This document shows, piece by piece, positions 7,911 to 15,439 of a stretch of DNA of 64,000 nucleotides. Within the stretch, counting starts at the first letter, position 1. Each line of letters starts with the position of its first letter. This DNA is from Streptomyces coeruleorubidus (GTDB lineage Bacteria; Actinomycetota; Actinomycetes; Streptomycetales; Streptomycetaceae), in NCBI RefSeq assembly GCF_028885415.1, contig NZ_CP118527.1, positions 8,122,001 through 8,186,000 on the forward strand, given 5' to 3'. The notes below the pieces were generated by a model. It was not told the origin of the DNA. It did no database searches and saw nothing but the letters and a program-made list of their open reading frames with translations. The translations under genes were made by a program, and so were the position numbers.

Positions 7911-9158
7911 ATGCGGCGGACGGACCCGGAAGGTCACGGCCCCGTCCGCTTCGGGCCGCCGCTCCCCGAGGACGGGCTGCCCGTGTTGCCGGAGCTGTCC
8001 GCCGTGCTCGCCGCCGCGGCGTCCCGAGGGGACCACGAGCCGGTCGGCGGGGGACCGGCCCTGCGGGAGGCCGCCTGCGGCTACTGGGACCGGCGCGGAC
8101 TGCACTGCGACCCCGGCCGGGTGGCCGCCGGGCCCGGCGCGCCCGCGCTGCTGCTCGCCCTGACCGCCGCCCTCGGCGGTGACGTCCTCGTGCCGAGACC
8201 CTGCGCCGCCTGGTGGGCGCCGTACGCGCGCCTGCTGGGGCGCCCCGCCTTCCACGTGCCGATCCCGCCGGAGAGCGGCGGTGTGCCCGATCCGTACGCC
8301 CTGCTGGAGACCGTGCGCCGGGTCCGCGCCGAGGGCGGTGATCCGCGCCTGCTCGTGCTGTCGGTCGCCGACGACCCCACGGCCACCGTCGCCCCTCCCG
8401 AGCTGCTGCACGAGACCGTGGAGGCCGCCCAGGGGGAGGGCCTGCACCTGGTCAGCGACGAGACCTGGCGCGACACCCTGCACGACCCGCACGACACCGT
8501 GCTGCTCAGCCCCGCCGAGATGCTGCCCGACCGGGTCACCGTCGTCACCGACCTGGCCGGTGCCCTGCTCCCGCCCGGCTGGCCGGCCGCCGTGGCCCGC
8601 TTCCCGGCCGGCGAGGAAGCCGACGGCCTCCACGCGCGCGTGCTCGACGTCCTCACCGCGCTCGACGCCCAGGTCGCCGCTCCCATCGCCTCGGCGGCCG
8701 CCTACGCCCTGCGGGAACCGGAAGCAGTCACCGCGCGCGTCGCCACCGCCGTGCGCCTGCACGCGCGCCTGGCCGCCGAGGCGCACGCCGCCGTCGTCGC
8801 CGCCGGCGCCCTCGCCCGGCCCCCGCAGGCCGGCCGCCATCTGTACGTCGACCTCGCTCCGCTGAGCCCCGCGCTGACCTTGCACGACGTCGGCGACGCA
8901 CAGGAACTGGAGGACTTCCTGACCGCCCGCCTCGGCATGCCCGCGCCGGGCGGCCACCGCTTCGGTGACGAGCTCGAAACCCCGCGCGTGAGGCTCTCGA
9001 CCGGCGCACTGCTGGCCGGCTCCGACGCGGAACGCGCGGAATGCCTCATCTCACCCACGCCGTTGGAACTGCCGCACGTGCAACGCTCGTTGATCCAACT
9101 GAAGTCGGCCTTCGACGATCTCCGCGACGAAGCTCAGCGATGGGAGCCTCCTCGATGA
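7911..9158 (+). CDS. Aminotransferase-fold protein lacking the PLP lysine
   Basis: A 415-residue protein of the class I/II aminotransferase fold. Recognisable elements in order are a VLSVADDPT turn where enzymes have NPxNPTG, VSDETWRD where they have SDEvYxD, a TDLAGALLPPGWPAAVARF stretch where they have SK-x4-PGWR-x-G, and a C-terminal PRVRLSTG that keeps the substrate Arg. The Schiff-base lysine position is Gly, and the only Lys in the whole chain is near residue 402. It therefore cannot be a normal PLP transaminase and may be a binding or regulatory protein. ATG 7911 has GGAGG 5 bases upstream. The stop overlaps the next ATG (ATGA), coupling it to a metallo-hydrolase. Confidence 0.85.
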   Translation: MRRTDPEGHGPVRFGPPLPEDGLPVLPELSAVLAAAASRGDHEPVGGGPALREAACGYWDRRGLHCDPGRVAAGPGAPALLLALTAALGGDVLVPRPCAAWWAPYARLLGRPAFHVPIPPESGGVPDPYALLETVRRVRAEGGDPRLLVLSVADDPTATVAPPELLHETVEAAQGEGLHLVSDETWRDTLHDPHDTVLLSPAEMLPDRVTVVTDLAGALLPPGWPAAVARFPAGEEADGLHARVLDVLTALDAQVAAPIASAAAYALREPEAVTARVATAVRLHARLAAEAHAAVVAAGALARPPQAGRHLYVDLAPLSPALTLHDVGDAQELEDFLTARLGMPAPGGHRFGDELETPRVRLSTGALLAGSDAERAECLISPTPLELPHVQRSLIQLKSAFDDLRDEAQRWEPPR

Positions 9159-10216
9159 CGCAGCAGTCCGAGTCGACCGCGAGCACGACCACTCGGGAAG
9201 CCGAGGACGCGGCCCTCCCATCCCCCCTCGCGCCCCCGTACCCGCCGCTGGCCGAACCGAGACCGCTGGCCGAACGCCGGGTGTGGCCGCGCACGTTCCA
9301 CGACCGGCTGACCGCGCCGCTCCCCGGCTTGCGGGCCATGGCCCGCTTCGCCCGCGAGGGCGCCCTGAGACCGGGCCCGGAAGGCCTCGCCGACATCCCC
9401 CGGCTCCCTTACGCCCCCGGCCCGCTGCCCCGCGTCGACGCCCGCACGGTCGCCGTCACCTGGGCGGGACACGCCAGTTGGGTCCTGCGCATCGGCGGGC
9501 TCACGGTCCTCACCGACCCGGTCTGGTCCCGCCGGATCCTCGGCACCCCGGCCCGCATCACCTCCGTGGGCGTCCCCTGGGAGGAGCTGCCGCGCGTCGA
9601 CGCCGTCGTCATCAGCCACAACCACTACGACCACCTGGACGCCCCCACGCTGCGCAGGCTCCCGCGCGACACCCCCGTGTTCGCCCCGGCCGGCCTCGCC
9701 CGCTGGTTCCACCGCCGCCGCTTCACCCGCGTCACGGAGCTCGACTGGTGGGAGGCGGCCGAACTCGACGGCGTCCGCTTCGACTTCGTCCCGTCCCACC
9801 ACTGGTCCAAGCGCACCCTCACCGACACCTGCCGCAGCCTGTGGGGCGGCTGGGTCCTGACCGACCGGGACGGGCAGCGCCTGTACTTCGCGGGCGACAC
9901 CGGCTACGGCCACTGGTTCTCCCGCATCGGCCGCCGCTATCCGGGCATCGACCTCGCCCTCCTCCCCATCGGCGCCTACGACCCGCGCTGGTGGCTCAGC
10001 GACGTCCACTGCGACCCGGAGGAGGCGGTCCGCGCCGCCCAGGACCTGGGAGCGACCAGGATGGCCCCCATGCACTGGGCCGCCTTCGTCCTGTCGGCGG
10101 AGCCGGTCCTGGAGCCCCTCACGCGGGTACGGGCGGCCTGGCAGAAGGCAGGCCTGCCCCGGGAGAACCTGTGGGACATGCCGGTCGGCGCTTCAAGGGT
10201 GCTGTCCGGGGACTGA
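9155..10216 (+). CDS. Metallo-beta-lactamase-fold hydrolase (NAPE-PLD/UlaG-like)
   Basis: A 353-residue metallo-hydrolase. The metal motif SHNHYDHLD (HxHxDH), a later SHHWSKR, FAGDTGYG supplying the bridging Asp, and PMHWAAF supplying the last His are all present. The long tryptophan-rich form resembles N-acyl-phosphatidylethanolamine phospholipase D-type proteins, which release the headgroup of modified lipids; that substrate is only a family hint. ATG 9155 overlaps the stop of the aminotransferase-like gene. An in-frame ATG at 9140 is possible but has a poorer ribosome site. It converges on the DedA gene 3 bases away. Confidence 0.88.
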   Translation: MTQQSESTASTTTREAEDAALPSPLAPPYPPLAEPRPLAERRVWPRTFHDRLTAPLPGLRAMARFAREGALRPGPEGLADIPRLPYAPGPLPRVDARTVAVTWAGHASWVLRIGGLTVLTDPVWSRRILGTPARITSVGVPWEELPRVDAVVISHNHYDHLDAPTLRRLPRDTPVFAPAGLARWFHRRRFTRVTELDWWEAAELDGVRFDFVPSHHWSKRTLTDTCRSLWGGWVLTDRDGQRLYFAGDTGYGHWFSRIGRRYPGIDLALLPIGAYDPRWWLSDVHCDPEEAVRAAQDLGATRMAPMHWAAFVLSAEPVLEPLTRVRAAWQKAGLPRENLWDMPVGASRVLSGD

Positions 10217-10219
10217 CCT

Positions 10220-10873
10220 CTATCGCACCCGCCGCACCACACTCGGCACCGCGCTGATCACCAAGGTCAGCGCGATCGCCGCGACCACACCCTCCCACGG
10301 CTCGTCGAACAGCGACCCGCCGAGGATCCCGATCAACTGGTACGTCACGGCCCAGGCCAGGCAGGCGGGCAGGTTCCCGCGCCAGAAGCGCCGCATCGGC
10401 CACTTCGCCATCAGGCAGGCCAGCATCACCGGGATGCGGCCCGCCGGCACCAGCCGGGACAGCACCAGCACCGCCACGCCGTGCTCGGCGAGTTTCGTCT
10501 GCGCCTGCTCCAGCCGGTCCTCCGGCGCCCGCGCCCGGATCGCCGCCAGCCAGCGCGAGCCGTTCTTCGACTTCATCCCGCGCCGCCCCAGCCAGTACAG
10601 CGCCGCGTCCCCGAGGAACGCCGCCAGCGACGCCGTCACGAACACCATCGCCAGCGAGAACGGCGCCGTCTGGTGGAAGGCGACCACGGCCGCCGAACTC
10701 ACCAGCGCACCCGTCGGGATCACCGGCACCAGCGCCCCGATCAGCACCAGCAGGAAGAGTGAGGGATAGCCGATCGCCTGTTGCGTGGACTCCGGCACGA
10801 CGGTCGCCGGGGTGACGGCCGACGCCGCGAGCAGAGGTATCGCGGCCTGTGCCACGGGCGCGGTCGAGATCAC
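10220..10873 (-). CDS. DedA family membrane protein
   Basis: A 217-residue polytopic membrane protein of the DedA/SNARE-associated family. It shows the characteristic FLGDAALYWLGRRG segment (about residue 90) and a later SRLVPAGRIPVML with the conserved Arg-Pro-Gly-type turn, with four or five hydrophobic helices around them. DedA proteins include undecaprenyl-phosphate or phospholipid flippases. The GTG start at 10873 overlaps the stop of the upstream metallo-hydrolase (GTGA), so the two form a coupled pair. A second lipid-hydrolase-like gene converges from the other side. Confidence 0.9.
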   Translation of the reverse strand: MISTAPVAQAAIPLLAASAVTPATVVPESTQQAIGYPSLFLLVLIGALVPVIPTGALVSSAAVVAFHQTAPFSLAMVFVTASLAAFLGDAALYWLGRRGMKSKNGSRWLAAIRARAPEDRLEQAQTKLAEHGVAVLVLSRLVPAGRIPVMLACLMAKWPMRRFWRGNLPACLAWAVTYQLIGILGGSLFDEPWEGVVAAIALTLVISAVPSVVRRVR

Positions 10874-11643
10874 CGCGCGACCTCCAGGCGCACGCTCTCC
10901 CCGTGCCCGAGCCGGTGCACCGCCACATCCGGCGCGTGCCGCGCCGCGAGCCGCACGAACTCGTCACCCGGCGCATGGAACTCGTGGGGGCGCACGGCGT
11001 CCATTCCGATCGGCCAGTACGTGCCGTAGTGCACCGGCACCGCACTGCGCGGCGCCAGCCGCGCCAGCGCCTGTGCCGCCCGGCCCGCGTCCAGGTGTCC
11101 CTCGCCCAGGTACGGCCCCCAGCCGCCCACCGGCAGCAGTGCCACCTCGACCGGACCGACCTCCTCGGCCATGTCGTCGAACAGCCCGGTGTCCCCGGCG
11201 AAGTACGTCCGGGCCTCGCCGGCGATGACGTAGCCGAGCGCGGGGGAGCGGTGCGGTCCGAGCGGCAGCCGGCGACCGTCGTGCCGCGCGGGCACGGCCC
11301 GTACGACGATGTCGCCGACCGGTACCTCGTCCCCCGGCGCCACCTCGCTGACCCGCAGGTGCGCGAGCCGGCGCAGCCCGGGCACCGCCCGGCGCGCGCC
11401 CCGGGGCACGACCAGGCGTGTGCCCGCGGCGAGCCGCATCAGCGACGGCACGTGCAGGTGGTCGGCGTGCAGATGCGAGACCAGCGCGACATCCGCCTGG
11501 TGGGCGCCGGGAGGCGGCAGGTCCCCGCGCCGGCGGCGCAGGTGCGCGAGCCGGCGTGCGAACAGCGGATCGGTGAGCACGCGTACGTTCGAGTCCTCGA
11601 CCGTGCAAGTGGCGTGACCCCACCAGGTGATCTCCACCGGCAC
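10870..11643 (-). CDS. Metallo-beta-lactamase-fold hydrolase (UlaG-like)
   Basis: A 257-residue metallo-hydrolase distinct from the 9155 protein. Motifs are WWGHATC near the N-terminus, SHLHADHLHV (HxHxDH), FAGDTGLF, and VPVHYGTYWP. Its length fits the UlaG-like group of small soluble enzymes acting on phosphodiester or lactone bonds. GTG start 11643 has GGAGG 8 bases upstream. It is the first gene of a two-gene unit with DedA and may act on a substrate that DedA moves. Confidence 0.88.
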   Translation of the reverse strand: MPVEITWWGHATCTVEDSNVRVLTDPLFARRLAHLRRRRGDLPPPGAHQADVALVSHLHADHLHVPSLMRLAAGTRLVVPRGARRAVPGLRRLAHLRVSEVAPGDEVPVGDIVVRAVPARHDGRRLPLGPHRSPALGYVIAGEARTYFAGDTGLFDDMAEEVGPVEVALLPVGGWGPYLGEGHLDAGRAAQALARLAPRSAVPVHYGTYWPIGMDAVRPHEFHAPGDEFVRLAARHAPDVAVHRLGHGESVRLEVAR

Positions 11644-11726
11644 TTCTTTGCCTCCTTCGCGCGACTCCCCGAAGCCTACGTGCAGGAGTAGGGTCGGCGG
11701 CGAAACCGGAGGTGAGGGGGGACGCC

Positions 11727-12128
11727 ATGGTGCCGGTCCGGGTCACGGCGATCGCGAGTCTGACGCCGCTGGAGGAGCTCGACGACGATCCGTTCCTGGT
11801 CGACTCCCGCAGCCAGCACGCGATGTGCGCCCGCTGGGCCGCCCAGCGGGGCTACGTGATCAGCCGCGAGTTACTGGTCCGGGGGCTGCGTCCCGACCAC
11901 TGCGCGCTGTGGGACGGCGTCCGGCCCGGCCTCGACCTGTTCGTGGCGCCCAGCCGGAGAGTGCTGGAGAGCGCGATCGCCTCCGTCGAGGAGTTCACCG
12001 CGGAGTGCGTGCGGCGCGGGGTGCGGGTCGAGACGGTGGGGCACGCGGAGCCGGCGTACGACGCGGCGATGAAGGCGTGCGTGCACCGTCGGCTGTCGAT
12101 GCCGACCGCCGGCTACGACGGGCGCTGA
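11727..12128 (+). CDS. Resolvase-like small protein with a TTA codon
   Basis: A 133-residue protein with no confident family. Its layout recalls the catalytic domain of serine recombinases: SQHAMCARWAAQRGYVISRELL resembles the Q-x-x-x-C-x-x-x-A-x-x-x-G-x-x-V helix, and LFVAPSRRVLESAIASVEEF resembles the R-L-x-R helix. However, the N-terminal catalytic Ser motif (YxRVS) is missing; the chain begins RVTAIASLTP. No DNA-binding domain follows. Codon 49 (11871-11873) is TTA, the rare bldA-decoded leucine codon, so translation may depend on development. ATG 11727 follows GAGGGGGG. Function unknown. Confidence 0.72.
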   Translation: MVPVRVTAIASLTPLEELDDDPFLVDSRSQHAMCARWAAQRGYVISRELLVRGLRPDHCALWDGVRPGLDLFVAPSRRVLESAIASVEEFTAECVRRGVRVETVGHAEPAYDAAMKACVHRRLSMPTAGYDGR

Positions 12129-12189
12129 CGCGACGGTTCGGGGGACACCGGGCGTCCCCGGGGCGTTGTGGCACTGTGGGGGAGGGCCC

Positions 12190-14298
12190 GTGGTCGCGAC
12201 GGGCCGGGACGTGAGGTGGCTGGGCGTGCGGGGCGTGCGGTGGCGGCGGGTCGCCAGTCAGGTGGGGCGGAGCGTCGCCGTGTGGGCGGTCTCCACCCTC
12301 ACCATGCTCGTGCTCGCCGGGATCCTGCCGGAGTTCCGGCTCCGCTCGGCCGACGGCGACAGCGCGACCGACATCGCCGTCACGGCGGCCTTCGGTGCCG
12401 GCGCCTTCGGTCTGCTGTCCGCCGTGGTCTGGCCGTTGCTGGTCCGGCTCCTGCTCCTCGTACCGGCGCTCGTGCTCGGGCTGCTGGTGTTCTTCCTCAA
12501 CGGCGCGCTGCTGCTGCTCGCCCTGCGCCTCGACCCCGGGGAGCGCGGCACCGCCGCCCCGGAGACCGCCGTCGTGGTCGCCGCCGTCATGTCCGCCGTG
12601 GCGTCCGCCACCGGCGCCGCCCTGGCCGTGCGCGACGACGACGCCTACCGCCGCCGGCTGTACCGGCTCTCGGACCGCCGCCGTCGCAGGTCCGGACCGC
12701 CCTGCCCGGCCAGCCCCGGCACGGTCTTCCTGCAGCTCGACGGCGTCGGCCACGACGTCCTGCTGGGCGCGGTCGGCAAGGGCCTGATGCCCACCGTCGC
12801 CCGCTGGCTCGACATCGGCGACGGCGCGCGCTCCACCCACCGGCTCATCCCCTGGCGCACCGACTGGTCCAGCCAGACCGGCGCCAGCCAGCTCGGCATC
12901 CTGCACGGCAGCAACCACGACGTCCCCGCGTTCCGCTGGTACGAGAAGGACACCCGCGAGGTGGTCGTGTGCAACCGCCCGACCAGCGCCGCCGAACTCC
13001 AGCGCCGCGCCTCCGGATACGCGGGGCACGGCGGCCTGCTCGCCGTCGACGGCGCCAGCCGCGGCAACCTGTTCAGCGGCGGCGCCGGACAACAGGCCCT
13101 CGTGCTGTCCATCGCCGGCCGCCGCAGCCGGGAGAACCGCTCCCGGGCGGGCTACTTCGCCTACTTCTCCGACCCGGCCAACGCCGTGCGCACGGCCCTG
13201 TCCTTCGCCGCCGAGGTGGGCCGGGAGATCGGCCAGTCCACCCGGGCCCGCCTCGCCAAGCAACGCCCGCGCGTCTCCCGCGGCGGCCTCTACCCGCTCG
13301 TGAGGGCCTTCGCGACCGTCGTCGAGCGGGACGTAGTCGTCGCCGCCGTGACGGGCGACATGCTCGCCGGCCGCACCGCCGTCTACGCCGACCTCGTGGC
13401 CTACGACGAGGTCGCCCACCACTCCGGCCCGGCGAGCCGCGACGCGCAGAAGGTCCTCGAACGCCTCGACCGCTCCCTCGCGCTGATCGAGAAGGTCGCC
13501 GAGCACGCCCCGCGCCCGTACCGGATCGTCGTGCTGTCCGACCACGGCCAGAGCCCCGGCGAGACCTTCCGCTCCCGCTACGGGCTCACCCTCGGCGACC
13601 TGGTGCGGGCCGGCTGCGGACTGCCCGTGCCGCGCCGGGCGGAGCGCACCCGCAGCGGGACGGAGGCCCGCGCGGCCGTGCGCGCCGCCCTGCGCATCCC
13701 CGTCGAGGAGCACGGCGAGCAGCACCGCCCCACCCGCCGCTCGGAGCCGATCGTGCTGGCCTCCGGCAACCTCGGCCTGGTCTCCTTCCCGGACGTCACG
13801 CACCGGATGAGCAAGGAGGAGATCGACGCCCGCCACCCCGCCCTGCTGCCGACCCTCGCCAACCACCCCGGCATCGGCTTCCTGCTGGTGCGCAGCGACG
13901 AGCACGGCGGGGTCGTCCTCGGCGCGTACGGCGCCGAGATACCGCTCGCCGACCTCGACGACAACCCGGGCCCGCTCGCCGCGTTCGGGCCGGGCGCCGC
14001 CGACGCGGTACGCCGCACGCACTCCTTCCCGCACGCCGCCGACATCATGGTCAACTCCTTCCACGACCCGGCCGACGGCGAAGTCCTCGCCTTCGAGGAA
14101 CAGATCGGCTCCCACGGCGGACTCGGCGGTGAACAGGGCAAACCCTTCCTGCTGTCGCCGCTCGGCTTCTCGCCGCCGGTCGACGAGGGGGAGGAACTCG
14201 TCGGCGCCGAACACGTCCACCGCGTACTGCGCCGCTGGATGCGCGAGTCGGACGGCCCCCAGGTGCCGATGGTGAGCAGAGAGGAACGCGCCGCCTGA
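12190..14298 (+). CDS. Membrane-anchored alkaline-phosphatase-superfamily protein with holin-like N-terminus
   Basis: A 702-residue protein. The first 170 residues hold about four hydrophobic helices in a phage-holin/PspC-like membrane domain. From about residue 180 a phosphodiesterase/alkaline phosphatase domain begins with VFLQLDGVGHDV (metal-binding Asp), continues with SSQTGASQLGILHG (candidate Thr/Ser nucleophile), and includes YDEVAHHSGP and VLSDHGQSPGETF, which supply the remaining Asp and His ligands. It probably hydrolyses a phosphodiester or phosphomonoester at the membrane. GTG 12190 is chosen because it follows GGGGGAGGG and precedes the first helix. The MoxR gene begins 79 bases downstream. 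Confidence 0.85.
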   Translation: MVATGRDVRWLGVRGVRWRRVASQVGRSVAVWAVSTLTMLVLAGILPEFRLRSADGDSATDIAVTAAFGAGAFGLLSAVVWPLLVRLLLLVPALVLGLLVFFLNGALLLLALRLDPGERGTAAPETAVVVAAVMSAVASATGAALAVRDDDAYRRRLYRLSDRRRRRSGPPCPASPGTVFLQLDGVGHDVLLGAVGKGLMPTVARWLDIGDGARSTHRLIPWRTDWSSQTGASQLGILHGSNHDVPAFRWYEKDTREVVVCNRPTSAAELQRRASGYAGHGGLLAVDGASRGNLFSGGAGQQALVLSIAGRRSRENRSRAGYFAYFSDPANAVRTALSFAAEVGREIGQSTRARLAKQRPRVSRGGLYPLVRAFATVVERDVVVAAVTGDMLAGRTAVYADLVAYDEVAHHSGPASRDAQKVLERLDRSLALIEKVAEHAPRPYRIVVLSDHGQSPGETFRSRYGLTLGDLVRAGCGLPVPRRAERTRSGTEARAAVRAALRIPVEEHGEQHRPTRRSEPIVLASGNLGLVSFPDVTHRMSKEEIDARHPALLPTLANHPGIGFLLVRSDEHGGVVLGAYGAEIPLADLDDNPGPLAAFGPGAADAVRRTHSFPHAADIMVNSFHDPADGEVLAFEEQIGSHGGLGGEQGKPFLLSPLGFSPPVDEGEELVGAEHVHRVLRRWMRESDGPQVPMVSREERAA

Positions 14299-14377
14299 AA
14301 TTGGGCTGCGCCCGGGGAGCCGTACGCACACACTGGTGCGGTTCGTCTTCCCACACCCCTTTCGAGGAGAACCTGCC

Positions 14378-15439
14378 TTGCAGGCCGCCGTCACCGTCAC
14401 TCCCGCCCGCATCCCGGAGCTGCTGCTCGGTCTCGCCACCGTCCGGCCGGTCTTCCTCTGGGGCGCTCCCGGCATCGGGAAGTCCTCCCTGGTACGGGCG
14501 TTCGCCGAGTCGCTCGGCCTGGAGTGCGTGAGCCTGCTGGGCACCCAGCTGGCGCCCGAGGACCTCATCGGCGTACCGCAGATCCGCGAGGGGCGCTCGG
14601 TGTTCTGCCCGCCGGAGGCGATCGCCCGGGACGAGCCGTACTGCCTGTTCCTGGACGAGCTCAACGCGGCCACTCCGGACGTGCAGAAGGCGTTCTACTC
14701 GCTGATCCTCGACCGCCGTATCGGCAGCTACGAACTGCCCAAGGGCTCGATCGTCATCGGCGCCGGAAACCGCGCCACCGACAACGCGCTCGCCCGGCCC
14801 ATCGCCTCCGCGCTCGTCAACCGCCTCACCCACGTGCACCTGGAGGCGTCCGCGACGGACTGGCTCGTCTGGGCCGCGGACAACAGCATCCACCCCTGGA
14901 TCGTGGACCACCTCACCGACCGGCCCGACCACCTGTGGTCCAAGCCGCCGAAGACGGAGGAGCCGTTCTCCACGCCCCGTTCCTGGCACATGCTCTCCGA
15001 CGCCCTGCACTCCTTCGGCCGCGACCTCGACGAGGAGACGCTGCGGGTGCTCGCGCACGGCACGCTGACGCCCGCGCACGCGCAGGCCTTCTGCGGCTAC
15101 GTCAAGATCGTGCGCAGCCGGTTCGGCATCGAGGCGATCCTCAAGGGCGACGCCCGCTGGCCGAACCGTGCGGAGGACCGCGACCTGCTCTTCTACCTGG
15201 CCGACTCCTTCCGCGGCCGCCTGATCAAGGAACTGCCCGCGAGCAAGGAGCACATGTCGGCGAACGGCCGCCAGACCGCCTACCGCGCCAAGTCGCTGCT
15301 GGTACAGCTCGCGGAGATATCCGTCGAGGTCGCCCAGACCGTCATCGCCTCCGACAGCGACGGCAACCCCGTGCTGCCCTCCTGGTTCCTCGTCGAGGCG
15401 GCGCGCGACATGCCCCGGCTGGTGGAGGCACGCCGGTGA
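14378..15439 (+). CDS. MoxR-type AAA+ ATPase
   Basis: A 353-residue AAA+ ATPase. Walker A GAPGIGKSS is near residues 29-37, Walker B with CLFLDELNAA follows, and the sensor region is GAGNRATDN. The long C-terminal part includes PFSTPRSWHMLSDAL. MoxR ATPases remodel or activate partner proteins, often via a VWA-domain protein, and here that partner is the next gene. The start is TTG 14378, supported by GAGGAG 8 bases upstream; the frame opens earlier at 14336 without a ribosome site. The stop overlaps the GTG of the metallopeptidase/VWA gene (GTGA), so the two are made together. Confidence 0.9.
   Translation: MQAAVTVTPARIPELLLGLATVRPVFLWGAPGIGKSSLVRAFAESLGLECVSLLGTQLAPEDLIGVPQIREGRSVFCPPEAIARDEPYCLFLDELNAATPDVQKAFYSLILDRRIGSYELPKGSIVIGAGNRATDNALARPIASALVNRLTHVHLEASATDWLVWAADNSIHPWIVDHLTDRPDHLWSKPPKTEEPFSTPRSWHMLSDALHSFGRDLDEETLRVLAHGTLTPAHAQAFCGYVKIVRSRFGIEAILKGDARWPNRAEDRDLLFYLADSFRGRLIKELPASKEHMSANGRQTAYRAKSLLVQLAEISVEVAQTVIASDSDGNPVLPSWFLVEAARDMPRLVEARR

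Noticed and set aside
11995..14673. An 892-codon open frame on the minus strand
   Set aside because: It is the antisense shadow of the holin-like phosphodiesterase and the start of moxR. Its sequence is low-complexity Gly/Ala/Arg/His without domains, while the plus-strand frame has clear motifs.
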